In this document: positions 42,295-51,350 of the stretch, piece after piece
Layout: each line of letters begins with the position of its first letter
How positions within the stretch are numbered: position 1 is the first letter of the stretch
DNA from: Streptomyces sp. IMTB 2501
GTDB lineage: Bacteria; Actinomycetota; Actinomycetes; Streptomycetales; Streptomycetaceae
Length of the DNA stretch: 64,000 nt
Direction: 5' to 3'
Assembly (NCBI RefSeq): GCF_001953885.1
Contig: NZ_MQUS01000011.1
Location: 62,001 to 126,000, forward strand
Notes under the pieces: model-generated
The model's database searches: none
The model's input: only the letters and a program-made list of their open reading frames with translations
What the model was told of the DNA's origin: nothing
Made by a program: the position numbers and the translations under genes

Positions 42295-43233
42295 TTAGCG
42301 AACTTCCTCACTCTGTACGGTGCCTGAGGCGAGATGGTCCAAGGCGCGTGCCCGCAGCTCGCGTTCGGCTGCCAGTGCTATGAACTCGGAGACGTGTTCC
42401 CGGCCAACCAGCCTTTCCACAGCGGCGACCGTGCCGGCGGGAAGCGCGACGCAGCGGTCGTCGGACCGCTCCTCGGTGGGTTGCTCCGCACCCAGGTGTG
42501 TGCGCAGATGCCGGGTGGCCAACGAGCGCATGGCCCGCGCCAGTTCGGCGTCCATCGTCTGCCGGGCCAGCGGGCGCAGCCGCCGCACCAGTGACGCGGC
42601 TTCCGCGGCGTGTGCGTCCGTACGGTGCTCGGGGTCGTCCAGATAGCGTGCGAAGACGTACTCGGTGGTGAACTCCAGGAAACGGGCCGCGATGTGCTCG
42701 ACCTGACCCCTCAACTCCCGCAGATGGCCGGAGATCGCGGACAGCGGGACTCCGGCCGCGTGCAACTCGACGGCCACGGAGAGTTCTTGGGGACTCGGTA
42801 CGAGGAACGTGTCGGGGTCGTCGTCGATCCGTTCCAGCACGCCGAGTTCGACCGCCTCGCTCACGGCGTCGTCGTCGGGGGTGCCGCCGAAGCGCGCGTT
42901 CAGTTCGGTGCGGGTGACGCGGTCGGGGCGTTCGTCCGTCCACGGTCCGTCCACCTCGGTGACCAGGCCGAGGACTCCGCCCAGACCACGCCCGGTGTCC
43001 CAGGCGTCCAGCAACTCCTTGATCGAGGCCAGGGTGTAACCGCGGTCGAGGAGGTGGGCGATCTGGTGGAGGCGGGTGATGTGGGTCTCGGAGTAGAGGT
43101 TCGCGCGGCCTCGGCGTTCGGGGCGGGGGAGGAGGCCGCGGTCCTGGTAGGCGCGGATGGTTCTTACGGTGGTGCGGGTTTGGTGGGCCAGGTCTTCTAT
43201 GCGGTACGTGTTCTCGGCCGGGGGATCTGGCAT
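42295..43233 (-). CDS. MerR family transcriptional regulator
   Basis: A 312-residue protein with a MerR winged helix at residues 9-77 (TYRIEDLAHQTRTTVRTIRA then YQDRGLLPRPERRGRANLYS) followed by a long effector domain, longer than metal-sensing MerR proteins and lacking a cysteine cluster. It is therefore probably a drug- or metabolite-type regulator. ATG 43233 is preceded by AAGGAG. Twenty bases upstream begin four copies of GAGCTG (43253-43276). Confidence 0.9.
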   Translation of the reverse strand: MPDPPAENTYRIEDLAHQTRTTVRTIRAYQDRGLLPRPERRGRANLYSETHITRLHQIAHLLDRGYTLASIKELLDAWDTGRGLGGVLGLVTEVDGPWTDERPDRVTRTELNARFGGTPDDDAVSEAVELGVLERIDDDPDTFLVPSPQELSVAVELHAAGVPLSAISGHLRELRGQVEHIAARFLEFTTEYVFARYLDDPEHRTDAHAAEAASLVRRLRPLARQTMDAELARAMRSLATRHLRTHLGAEQPTEERSDDRCVALPAGTVAAVERLVGREHVSEFIALAAERELRARALDHLASGTVQSEEVR

Positions 43234-43252
43234 GTGCGGCTCCTTGGCTGGT

Positions 43253-43276
43253 GAGCTGGAGCTGGAGCTGGAGCTG
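43253..43276. repeat. Hexanucleotide tandem repeat (GAGCTG)x4
   Basis: Four exact copies of GAGCTG just upstream of the MerR start. Such a tract could slip during replication and change promoter or leader spacing. It reads as a polyserine run if the MerR frame is extended upstream. Confidence 0.8.
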
Positions 43277-43295
43277 TGGCGGGGGTGGGGTGCCG

Positions 43296-43311
43296 CCTGG
43301 GGGTCCCCAGG
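43296..43311 (-). terminator. Short GC-rich palindrome after the EphD-like gene
   Basis: CCTGGGGGTCCCCAGG, 79 bases past the stop of the hydrolase-SDR gene, is a possible weak terminator before the MerR gene. The inner pairs cannot all form. Confidence 0.35.
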
Positions 43312-43389
43312 GCCCTTGAGGTATTGGGGGGAGGCACGACTGCCCGCAGCGGCGGCGGCACTGTCAAGTCGACGGAGCCGCACCGAGGT

Positions 43390-45120
43390 TCACAACTTCG
43401 GTTCCACTCGCGCCAGCCTGCGCAGTGCCCCCGGCATGAACCGGGACAACGCATGGGCGCCCCTGGCCTCCGGGGTCACCGGGACGACCGCTCGGTTGCG
43501 GGTCACCGCGTCCAGGATTGCCTCGGCGACCTTCTCCGGTGGGTAGTTGCGCAGGCCGTACAGGCGGGCGGAGTTCTTCTGGCGGCGGCGTTCCTCGGCC
43601 TCGTCCACGCCGGCGAAGCGGGCCGTGGCCGTGATGTTCGTGTTGACGATTCCGGGGCATATCGCGCTCACCCCGATGCCCTGACCGGCGAGTTCGGCGC
43701 GCAGGCACTCGGAGAGCATCAGCACCGCCGCCTTGGAGGTGCTGTAGGCGGGCAGGGCGCGGGAGGGCTGGAAGGCGGCCGCCGAGGCGGTGTTGACGAT
43801 GTGGCCGCCCTGGCCGCGCTCGGCCATCCGCGCGCCGAAGAGCCGGCAGCCGTGGATCACGCCCCAGAGGTTGACGTCCAGAACCCTGCGCCAGTCGTCG
43901 GTCGTCGTGGCGAAGAAGGAGCCCGACAGGCCGATGCCCGCGTTGTTGACCAGCACGTCCAGCACGCCGTACTCGCGGTGCACCTTCTCGGCCAGCTTCT
44001 CCATCGCCTGCTCGTCGGAGACGTCGGCCGTCTCCGCCCAGGCCTCGGGCGCGCCGATCAGCCGGGACAGTTCGGCGGTGCGGGCGGCGGCCTCGGTGTC
44101 GCGGTCGACGGCCACCACGCGCGCGCCCGCCTCCGCGAACGCGAACGCGGTGGCCCGGCCGATGCCGCTGCCCGCACCCGTGACCAGCACCAGCTGCCCG
44201 CAGAACCGGTCGGCGTGGCGGCCGCCGTCCACGGACATGACGAATTCCTCGATCCAGGAGGTGAGTTGATCGGGGCGGGTGCGCGGGACCCAGTGCTTGG
44301 CGGGGAGCGTACGGCGGGTCAGCTGGGGCACCCACTGCTCCAGGTCGTCGTAGAGACGCTCGGAGAGGAACGCGTCCCCCTGGGGCGTGATGAGCTGCAC
44401 GGGCGCGTGCGCGTACGCGTCGGGGCGCGGCCTGGTCAGCCGGGCGCGGACGTTGTCCCGGTACAGCCAGGCGCCGTGCGCCGCGTCGGAGGGAAGGGAG
44501 GAGGTCGGGTAGTTCCCGGCGGGGACCTTCTCGACCCGCTGGAGGATCCCCGGCCAGCGTTTGCCGAGCGGCCCGCGCCAGGCCAGCTCCGGCAGGACGG
44601 GTGTGTGCAGCAGATACACGTACCAGGACTTGGCGCCCTGGCCGAGGAGCTGACCCACCCGGCGGGGCGTCGGACGCTTCACGCGTGCGTTGATCCAGTG
44701 TCCGAAGTGGTCCAGGGACGGCCCGGAGATGGAGGTGAAGGAGGCGATACGGCCCTCCGTGCGGCCCGCCGTCACGAATTCCCACGACTGCACCGAGCCC
44801 CAGTCATGGCCGACCAGGTGCACCGGGCGGTCCGGGCTCACCGCGTCCGCCACGGCCAGGAAGTCGTCCGTGAGCTTGGCGAGGGTGAAGCCGCCGCGCA
44901 GCGGCTGGGGGGCCGTCGAGCGGCCGTGGCCCCGGACGTCGTACAGGACGACGTGGAAACGGTCGGCGAGGCGGACGGCGACCTCCGACCAGACCTCCTT
45001 GCTGTCCGGGTAGCCGTGCACCATCATCACCGTCGGCGCTTCCGGATCGCCCAGCTCGGCCACGCACAGCTCGACCCCGCCGGCCGCCACCCGGCGCTCC
45101 CGCGCACCTTTCAGCGTCAC
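43390..45120 (-). CDS. Alpha/beta hydrolase-SDR fusion (EphD-like)
   Basis: A 576-residue two-domain protein. Residues 1-305 are an epoxide-hydrolase-type alpha/beta hydrolase with oxyanion HGYPDS and nucleophile elbow GHDWGS. Residues from about 315 are a short-chain dehydrogenase with TGAGSGIGRA, NNAG and catalytic YSTSK. The order matches EphD of Mycobacterium tuberculosis, implicated in mycolate modification, though Streptomyces lacks mycolates, so the substrate is different. GTG 45120 overlaps the stop of the M24 gene (GTGA), giving translational coupling. Confidence 0.9.
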   Translation of the reverse strand: MTLKGARERRVAAGGVELCVAELGDPEAPTVMMVHGYPDSKEVWSEVAVRLADRFHVVLYDVRGHGRSTAPQPLRGGFTLAKLTDDFLAVADAVSPDRPVHLVGHDWGSVQSWEFVTAGRTEGRIASFTSISGPSLDHFGHWINARVKRPTPRRVGQLLGQGAKSWYVYLLHTPVLPELAWRGPLGKRWPGILQRVEKVPAGNYPTSSLPSDAAHGAWLYRDNVRARLTRPRPDAYAHAPVQLITPQGDAFLSERLYDDLEQWVPQLTRRTLPAKHWVPRTRPDQLTSWIEEFVMSVDGGRHADRFCGQLVLVTGAGSGIGRATAFAFAEAGARVVAVDRDTEAAARTAELSRLIGAPEAWAETADVSDEQAMEKLAEKVHREYGVLDVLVNNAGIGLSGSFFATTTDDWRRVLDVNLWGVIHGCRLFGARMAERGQGGHIVNTASAAAFQPSRALPAYSTSKAAVLMLSECLRAELAGQGIGVSAICPGIVNTNITATARFAGVDEAEERRRQKNSARLYGLRNYPPEKVAEAILDAVTRNRAVVPVTPEARGAHALSRFMPGALRRLARVEPKL

Positions 45121-45959
45121 TTCTCCTCCGCCCAGCGCCGCACGTGCGGCAGATCGTCGTCCAGCCAGAACGCGCTCTGTTCGGGGTCCTTCGAGTCGGT
45201 GACCACGAGGATCTCCTCGAACTTCGCGCCCGTACCCCGGAAACCGAGGTGCGGTTCGACCGCCCACAGGCCCGGCTGCGGCGGGTGGTCCGAGAAGCGG
45301 TACGGCGACCACAGCGGGGACCAGCCCTCGCGGTGGCCGTGCAGCGCGTCGGCGGCCAGGCCCTTCAGGGACTGCGTACCGAACCCGAACAGGTGCGGCG
45401 AGAAGCGGCGCTGCTTCACCCGGTCCACCTTGTGGGCGATCACGCCGAACGGGTACGCGCGATGCCGGTTGGCGTAGCCCTGGCGGACCATGAGCCGGTC
45501 CACGTCCTCGTAGATCTCGCGCAGCGGGCGCCGTTCGCGCACCTCGCGCAGGATCAGCTCGCGATGCGCCTCCAGGTCGGTCATCAGCCGGTCCTGCACC
45601 GGGTTGACCCCGAGCGAGCCCGAATAGCCGATGTCCGCCGTGTACCCCTCGTACACCGGCGCCATGTCCAGGATGAACGGCATGCCGGGCTCAAGGGCCC
45701 GGTCGGTCGGGAAGAACTGCAGGGGGATGCGGAAGTTCACGAACGCGGTGCGGTCGCCGAACCACGCGAAGGGCAGGTGGAACCAGTCCCGCACCCCGCG
45801 CTCGCGCAGATACTCCCGCTGCATCCGCGCCGCCCCGCGCTCCGTCACACCCGGCTCCAGCCGCGCCGCGACCGCCTCCGCGCATTCGTAGGCGAGGCGC
45901 TGTACCCGCCTGAAACCCCGCAGTTCCACGGGGAGTTCGCTGCTCACTGCCGTCGTCAT
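45117..45959 (-). CDS. M24-family metallopeptidase-like protein
   Basis: A 280-residue pita-bread fold protein. The five M24 metal ligands can be placed: ILDMAPVYEGYTADIGYSGS (two Asp), HLFGFGT (His), AVEPHLGFRG (Glu) and KFEEILVV (Glu). It is shorter than creatinase or prolidase and lacks their N-terminal domain. ATG 45959; translationally coupled to the downstream EphD-like gene, suggesting a joint catabolic or detoxification step. Substrate unknown. Confidence 0.87.
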   Translation of the reverse strand: MTTAVSSELPVELRGFRRVQRLAYECAEAVAARLEPGVTERGAARMQREYLRERGVRDWFHLPFAWFGDRTAFVNFRIPLQFFPTDRALEPGMPFILDMAPVYEGYTADIGYSGSLGVNPVQDRLMTDLEAHRELILREVRERRPLREIYEDVDRLMVRQGYANRHRAYPFGVIAHKVDRVKQRRFSPHLFGFGTQSLKGLAADALHGHREGWSPLWSPYRFSDHPPQPGLWAVEPHLGFRGTGAKFEEILVVTDSKDPEQSAFWLDDDLPHVRRWAEEK

Positions 45960-46199
45960 GCCGCCCCGTCCCGTCGTGCCGCCGACTCGTCCGTCGACTG
46001 CGGTACGCGTCCGTAACTTGACACTGGTGAATGTGACAGTTGTTAGAGGTGGCGTCAATAGGAGGGGTGGCAGGCTGTGGAAAACCCGCGGTAACTCCTG
46101 GGCAGGGTGACCCCTAGGGTCCCGTAATACCTGGGTCTGACGCGAAGACGGCTCTCTGGTCTGACGACCGCCGTGGCCGGGATCACTACCGTCGTAGGC
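45960..46199. promoter_or_regulatory. Divergent promoter region, M24 / ABC operons
   Basis: TTGACA (46018-46023), 17-base spacer, TGTTAG (46041-46046) is a plausible rightward promoter for the ABC genes. TGACAC (46019-46024) and GTGACA (46033-46038) form a dyad with one mismatch inside it and could be a TetR-type operator. TGTGGAAAA at about 46075 is a weak DnaA-box relative. Confidence 0.35.
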
Positions 46200-47204
46200 G
46201 TGACTGTGATCGCGACCGAAAGCCTGAGCAAGCGGTTCCCCCGGGTGACCGCTCTCGACCGGCTGTCCGTGGACATCGGGCCCGGTGTGACCGGACTCGT
46301 CGGAGCCAACGGCGCCGGCAAGTCCACCCTGATCAAGATCCTGCTGGGTCTCTCCCCCGCCACGGAGGGCCGCGCCGAGGTGCTCGGCCTCGACGTCGCC
46401 ACCAAGGGCGGGGCCATCCGCGAGCGCGTCGGCTACATGCCGGAGCACGACTGCCTGCCCCCGGACGTCTCGGCCACCGAGTTCGTCGTCCACATGGCGC
46501 GCATGTCCGGCCTGCCGCCCACCGCCGCGCGCGAGCGCACGGCGGACACCCTGCGCCACGTCGGTCTGTACGAGGAGCGCTACCGCCCCATCGGCGGCTA
46601 CTCGACCGGCATGAAGCAGCGCGTCAAGCTCGCCCAGGCGCTGGTGCACGACCCGCAGCTGGTGTTCCTGGACGAGCCGACCAACGGCCTCGACCCGGTC
46701 GGCCGCGACGAGATGCTCGGCCTGATCCGTCGCATCCACACCGAGTTCGGCATCTCGGTCCTGGTCACCTCCCATCTGCTGGGTGAGTTGGAGCGCACCT
46801 GCGACCACGTCGTCATCATCGACGGCGGCAAGCTCCTGCGCTCCAGCTCCACCACCGACTTCACGCAGACCACGACCACCCTCGCGATCGAGGTCACCGA
46901 CAGCGACACCCACCCCGACGGAACCCGCGCGGTCCGCGACGAGTTCCACGCGCGCGGGGTGGAGACGCACGCCGAGGGCGCGGGCCTGCCCGGCGCAGGG
47001 CACATCCTGCTGCTCACCGCCCAGGGCGAGGAGACCTACGACCTGGTCCGGGACGTGGTCGCCGACCTCGGCCTCGGCCTGGTCCGCATGGAGCAGCGCC
47101 GGCACCACATCTCCGAGGTGTTCACCAGCGCAGCAGACGAGCACAGCAGCGACGAGCGCGGCAGTGACGAGCAGCGGAAGGAGGCCGTCGGCCATGGCGG
47201 TTGA
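46200..47204 (+). CDS. ABC transporter ATP-binding protein (first)
   Basis: A 334-residue ATPase: Walker A GANGAGKST, Q-loop, signature YSTGMKQR, Walker B LVFLDEPTNGLD, then an accessory C-terminal domain. GTG 46200 is preferred; GTG 46173 and 46206 are alternatives. It overlaps the next permease by 11 bases and forms an ATPase-permease-ATPase-permease operon of the ABC-2/NatA type. Such exporters move drugs, lipids or Na+; the substrate is unknown. Confidence 0.92.
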   Translation: MTVIATESLSKRFPRVTALDRLSVDIGPGVTGLVGANGAGKSTLIKILLGLSPATEGRAEVLGLDVATKGGAIRERVGYMPEHDCLPPDVSATEFVVHMARMSGLPPTAARERTADTLRHVGLYEERYRPIGGYSTGMKQRVKLAQALVHDPQLVFLDEPTNGLDPVGRDEMLGLIRRIHTEFGISVLVTSHLLGELERTCDHVVIIDGGKLLRSSSTTDFTQTTTTLAIEVTDSDTHPDGTRAVRDEFHARGVETHAEGAGLPGAGHILLLTAQGEETYDLVRDVVADLGLGLVRMEQRRHHISEVFTSAADEHSSDERGSDEQRKEAVGHGG

Positions 47205-48102
47205 GCAGCCCCTGACCACCCTCGCGGGCGACCAGACCCGCATCCACGACATCGGCTACCGCGGCTACGACGGCCCCCGCCTCGGCCGTGCCTACGCCCG
47301 CCGCTCGCTGTTCTCGCAGTCCCTGCGCGGCGCCTACGGCCTCGGCCGCTCGGCCAAGTCCAAGGTGCTGCCGATGCTGCTGTTCACGGTGATGTGCGTG
47401 CCCGCGGCCATCATGGTGGCCGTCGCGGTCGCCACCAAGGCGCACGAACTACCGGTGGCCTACACCCGCTACGCGATCATGATGCAGGCCGTGATCAGCC
47501 TGTACGTCGCCGCACAGGCACCCCAGGCCGTCTCCCGCGACCTGCGCTTCAAGACCGTGCCGCTGTATTTCTCGCGGCCCATCGAGACCGCCGACTACGT
47601 CCGCGCCAAGTTCGCGTCACTCGCCTCGGCGATCTTCATCCTGACCGCCGCTCCCCTGCTCGTGATGTACGTGGGCGCGCTGCTGTCCAAGCTGGGCTTC
47701 GCCCACCAGACGAAGGAATTCGCCGAGGGACTGGTCTCCGTGGCGCTGCTCTCCCTGCTCTTCGCCGGCATCGGCCTGGTCATCGCCGCCGTCACCCCGC
47801 GCCGCGGCTTCGGCATCGCCGCCGTGATCGCCGTGCTGATCATCTCCTATGGCGCGGTCAGCACCCTCCAGGCCATCGCCGACGTGCAGAACCACACCTC
47901 CGCCATCCCGTGGATCGGCCTGTTCTCACCCGTCACACTCATCGACGGCGTCCAGTCGGCCTTCCTGGGCGCGACCGCCCGCAACCCCGGAGCGATCAGC
48001 CCGTCGGCCGGACAGGGAGTGCTCTACGTCCTGGTCGTGCTCGCCCTGATCGCCGGCAGCTACGGCCTGCTGATGCGCCGCTACAAGAAGGTGGGACTGT
48101 GA
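47194..48102 (+). CDS. ABC transporter permease (first, ABC-2 type)
   Basis: A 302-residue polytopic protein, MAVEQPLTTLAGDQTRIHDI, with six hydrophobic segments and a sizable cytoplasmic N-terminus containing GYRGYDGPRLGRAYARRSLF. ATG 47194 behind GGAAGGAGG. Its stop overlaps the next ATPase's GTG (GTGA). Partner of the flanking ATPases. Confidence 0.9.
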   Translation: MAVEQPLTTLAGDQTRIHDIGYRGYDGPRLGRAYARRSLFSQSLRGAYGLGRSAKSKVLPMLLFTVMCVPAAIMVAVAVATKAHELPVAYTRYAIMMQAVISLYVAAQAPQAVSRDLRFKTVPLYFSRPIETADYVRAKFASLASAIFILTAAPLLVMYVGALLSKLGFAHQTKEFAEGLVSVALLSLLFAGIGLVIAAVTPRRGFGIAAVIAVLIISYGAVSTLQAIADVQNHTSAIPWIGLFSPVTLIDGVQSAFLGATARNPGAISPSAGQGVLYVLVVLALIAGSYGLLMRRYKKVGL

Positions 48103-49010
48103 CCACGCTCAGCATCGACCACGTCTCCCGCTGGTTCGGCAATGTGGTCGCCGTCAACGACATCACCATGACCATCGGCCCCGGCGTCACCGGCCTGCTC
48201 GGTCCCAACGGCGCCGGAAAGTCCACCCTGATCAACATGATGGGCGGCTTCCTCGCCCCCTCCACCGGCACGGTCACCCTCGACGGACAGCCGGTGTGGC
48301 GCAACGAGCAGATCTACCGGCACATCGGCATCGTCCCCGAGCGCGAGGCGATGTACGACTTCCTCACCGGTCGCGAGTTCGTCGTCGCCAACGCCGAACT
48401 GCACGGCCTCGGCGCCAAGGCGGCGCAGAAGGCGCTGGCCACGGTCGAGATGGAGTACGCGCAGGACCGCAGGATCGCCACGTACTCCAAGGGCATGCGC
48501 CAGCGCGTGAAGATGGCGAGCGCGCTGGTCCACGACCCCTCGCTGCTCCTGCTGGACGAGCCGTTCAACGGCATGGACCCGCGTCAGCGCATGCAACTGA
48601 TGGACCTGCTGCGGAAGATGGGCGACGAGGGCCGCACCGTGCTGTTCTCCTCGCACATCCTCGAAGAGGTCGAGCAGCTCGCCCGGCACATCGAGGTCGT
48701 GGTCGCCGGACGGCACGCCGCCAGCGGCGACTTCCGCAAGATCCGCCGGCTGATGACCGACCGCCCGCACCGCTATCTGGTCCGCTCCAGCGACGACCGC
48801 GCACTCGCGGCCGCGCTGATCGCCGACCCCTCGACGGCCGGCATCGAGGTCGACATGAGCGAGGGTGCGCTGCGCATCCAGGCCGTCGACTTCGGCCGCT
48901 TCACCGCCCTGCTGCCGAAGGTCGCCCGGGACCACGGCATCCGGCTCCTCACGGTCTCGCCGTCCGACGAGTCCCTGGAGTCCGTCTTCTCGTACCTGGT
49001 CGCGGCGTAG
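48099..49010 (+). CDS. ABC transporter ATP-binding protein (second)
   Basis: A 303-residue ATPase: GPNGAGKST, IGIVPEREAMYDFLTGREFV, signature YSKGMRQR, LLLLDEPFNGMD and the switch histidine in SSHILEEVEQL. About one-third identical by eye to the first ATPase, i.e. a diverged pair rather than a recent duplication. GTG 48099. Confidence 0.92.
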   Translation: MTTLSIDHVSRWFGNVVAVNDITMTIGPGVTGLLGPNGAGKSTLINMMGGFLAPSTGTVTLDGQPVWRNEQIYRHIGIVPEREAMYDFLTGREFVVANAELHGLGAKAAQKALATVEMEYAQDRRIATYSKGMRQRVKMASALVHDPSLLLLDEPFNGMDPRQRMQLMDLLRKMGDEGRTVLFSSHILEEVEQLARHIEVVVAGRHAASGDFRKIRRLMTDRPHRYLVRSSDDRALAAALIADPSTAGIEVDMSEGALRIQAVDFGRFTALLPKVARDHGIRLLTVSPSDESLESVFSYLVAA

Positions 49011-49020
49011 GAGGCCGAAG

Positions 49021-49740
49021 ATGTACGACCCCACCGTCGCCCGGCTCACCTACCGGGCCCTGCTCGGCCGACGCCGGGCCCTCATCCTCGGCGCGCTGCC
49101 GCTGCTGCTGATCGTGCTCTCCGTGGCCGTGCGGGCCCTGACCGGAGCCGACGACCAGACCGCCTCCGACGTGCTCGGCGGCTTCGCGATCGCCACGATG
49201 GTGCCGATCATCGGCGTCATCGCGGGCACGGGCGCGATCGGCCCGGAGATCGACGACGGCTCCGTCGTCTATCTGCTGTCCAAGCCGCTGAAGCGGCCTA
49301 CGATCATCTTCACCAAGCTGATCGTCGCCATCGCCGTGACCATGGTCTTCTCGGCAGTGCCGACCCTGATTGCCGGCCTGATCCTCAACGGCAACGGCCA
49401 GCAGATCGCCGTCGCCTACACGGTCGCCGCGCTGGTCTCCTCCATCGCCTACTCGGCGGTGTTCCTGCTGCTCGGCACGGTCTCCCGGCACGCGGTGGTC
49501 TTCGGGCTCGTCTACGCACTGGTCTGGGAGGCCCTGTTCGGCTCGCTGGTGCCCGGCGCGCGCACGCTCAGCGTTCAGCAGTGGTCGCTGGCCGTCGCCC
49601 ACAAGATCGCCGGCGGAGACCTGGTGACCTCGGACGTGAGCCTGACGACGGCCACCGTGCTGCTGGTCGCGGTCACCGCGCTGGCCACCTGGTACGCCGG
49701 ACAGAAGCTGCGGACGCTGAAGCTGGCGGGCGAGGAGTAG
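49021..49740 (+). CDS. ABC transporter permease (second, ABC-2 type)
   Basis: A 239-residue protein, MYDPTVARLTYRALLGRRRA, with six membrane segments including the typical VVYLLSKPLKRPTIIFTKLI loop. ATG 49021, 10 bases after the ATPase. It is followed by a GGGCCCC-GTC-GGGGCCC hairpin (49751-49767) that probably ends the operon. Confidence 0.9.
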   Translation: MYDPTVARLTYRALLGRRRALILGALPLLLIVLSVAVRALTGADDQTASDVLGGFAIATMVPIIGVIAGTGAIGPEIDDGSVVYLLSKPLKRPTIIFTKLIVAIAVTMVFSAVPTLIAGLILNGNGQQIAVAYTVAALVSSIAYSAVFLLLGTVSRHAVVFGLVYALVWEALFGSLVPGARTLSVQQWSLAVAHKIAGGDLVTSDVSLTTATVLLVAVTALATWYAGQKLRTLKLAGEE

Positions 49741-49750
49741 GCACCGGGTG

Positions 49751-49767
49751 GGGCCCCGTCGGGGCCC
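49751..49767 (+). terminator. ABC operon terminator
   Basis: GGGCCCC (49751-49757) pairs with GGGGCCC (49761-49767) around a 3-base loop, 10 bases past the last ABC stop. Confidence 0.6.
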
Positions 49768-49841
49768 GGCGGCCTTGACGGGGGCTTGACCTCGGTCCGG
49801 GCACACTGGGCAAAAGCGGATGCACGGCTAGGAGGCCGGTG

Positions 49842-50084
49842 ATGGCAGAGGAGATACCGCAGAACGACGGGCGTGGGCGGTCCGATGGCGACGCCTGGGA
49901 CGAACTGGTCCTGGACGAGGCCTTCGTCCACGCCGCCGGGACCTCCGAGCCGTCCGCAAGAGCCCGGATGCTCGCCGCGCGCTGGCGGGCCGAGGAACCC
50001 GAGCCGCAGCCGTGGCGCTCCGACGAGCCGCCGGCGGGCTGGTTCTTCAGCAAGGCACGGCGCCGCAGGTGGCGCCGCCGGTAG
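49842..50084 (+). CDS. Small conserved hypothetical protein
   Basis: An 80-residue protein with an acidic N-terminal half (MAEEIPQNDGRGRSDGDAWD then ELVLDEAFVHAAGTSEPSAR) and a strongly basic, arginine-rich C-terminus (WFFSKARRRRWRRR). GGAGG lies 6 bases before ATG 49842. No domain is recognised; similar short proteins occur near serS in other Streptomyces as I remember. Function unknown. Confidence 0.72.
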   Translation: MAEEIPQNDGRGRSDGDAWDELVLDEAFVHAAGTSEPSARARMLAARWRAEEPEPQPWRSDEPPAGWFFSKARRRRWRRR

Positions 50085-50549
50085 CAAGGGCTCTCGCTGT
50101 CCGGGTACCGGTTAATTCAGTGGCGTCCAACTCGGCGGCGGGGCAGAGTGGTTGTGCCCCATCCGCCGGGAACGTCCCGGCGCCGCGATCCGGGAGAGGA
50201 GCCGGGCGATGTCCATGCACGGCAGTACGCCCAGCTCCCGGCAGGGCAGCCCGAGGCCGGCTCCGGTGTAGTTACCCCACCGTCGAGCCCCAGGGGCAGC
50301 CCGGGGCGGCCGCTTCGAGCACGTGAGCGCTTCGCTCGCGTGGGCCGCCTTCCCTGTGGCCCCCAGTTCCAGGGGGCATCCTGCGCTGGGGCGGGCGGGT
50401 GAGTCGCGCAACTCGGCGCCAAGAGGCGCCTCCCTCGGGTACCCCAGGGGGTAATTCAGCGCCCACCCGTACCGCCCCAGCGGCACGACTGCCAGCAGCG
50501 ACGACGGCGCCAAGCAGCCGACGGCAGGCCCGACGGGGCGGCCCCGCAG
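50085..50549. other. Intergenic region with short direct repeats
   Basis: 465 GC-rich bases without a convincing gene. CGGGTACC followed by TAATTCAG occurs twice (50103-50120 and about 50436-50459), and AACTCGGCG occurs at about 50129 and 50410. GCCCCAGGGGC-like dyads are frequent, so a structured RNA or degenerate repeat element is possible. The minus-strand frame 50112-50513 lacks a ribosome site and has poor codon bias. Confidence 0.4.
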
Positions 50550-51350
50550 CTACGCCAGCAGTCGCTCCAGTACCACCGCGATGCCGTCCTCCTCATTGGA
50601 GGCCGTGACCTCGTCAGAGACCACGCGGAGCTCCTCGTGGGCGTTGGCCATGGCTACGCCGTGGGCGGCCCAGGCGAACATCGGGATGTCGTTGGGCATG
50701 TCGCCGAAGGCGATCGTGTCGGCCGCCTTCAGACCCAGACGGCGAGCAGCCAGAGACAGTCCTGTCGCCTTGGAGAGGCCCAGCGGGAGGAGTTCCACGA
50801 TGCCCTCGCCCGCCATGGCGACCGTGACGAAGCCGCCGGCCGCCTGTCGGGCCGCGTCCGCCAGCGCGTCGTCGGACAGCGTCGGATGCTGTATGTAGAT
50901 CTTGTTCAGCGGAGCCGCCCAGAGGTCGGAGACCTCCGTCAACGGGGTGGCGGGGAGAGAACCGGTGACCGCGTAGCCCGGGCCCACCAGGACGTCGCCG
51001 TCGAGGCCGTCGCGGCTGGCCGCCAGGTACAGCGGGCCCACCTCGGCCTCGATCTTGGCCAGGGCCACGCCCGCCAGCTGCCGGTCCAGGGTGACCGAGG
51101 TCAGCAGGCGGTGCGTCCCCGCGTCGTAGACCTGCGCGCCCTGGCCGCAGACGGCGAGGCCGTCGTAGCCGAGGTCGTCCAGGATGTGCCGGGTCCACGG
51201 GACCGCGCGGCCGGTGACGACGATGTGGGCCGCGCCCGCCGCGGTGGCCGCGGCGAGCGCGTCACGGGTGCGCTGCGAGACCGACTCGTCGGAGCGCAGA
51301 AGCGTTCCGTCAAGATCGGTGGCGATCAGCCGGTACGGGAGGCCGGTCAC
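50550..51350 (-). CDS. Cof-type HAD hydrolase, coupled to serS
   Basis: A 266-residue HAD-IIB protein: LIATDLDGTLLRSDESVSQR, VTGRAVPWTRHIL and IAFGDMPNDIPMFAWA. GTG 51350 overlaps the serS TGA (GTGA), so the two are translationally coupled in an order conserved across Streptomyces. The substrate is unknown; the second paralogue at 39104-39973 shares NEEDGIAVVLE/NNEDGVAVVIE ends and overall organisation, so the two share a recent origin or a common substrate class. Confidence 0.92.
   Translation of the reverse strand: MTGLPYRLIATDLDGTLLRSDESVSQRTRDALAAATAAGAAHIVVTGRAVPWTRHILDDLGYDGLAVCGQGAQVYDAGTHRLLTSVTLDRQLAGVALAKIEAEVGPLYLAASRDGLDGDVLVGPGYAVTGSLPATPLTEVSDLWAAPLNKIYIQHPTLSDDALADAARQAAGGFVTVAMAGEGIVELLPLGLSKATGLSLAARRLGLKAADTIAFGDMPNDIPMFAWAAHGVAMANAHEELRVVSDEVTASNEEDGIAVVLERLLA

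Noticed and set aside
50112..50513. 133-codon minus-strand gene in the 50-kb gap
   Set aside because: Poor codon bias, no ribosome site, translation without recognisable structure. Left as intergenic.
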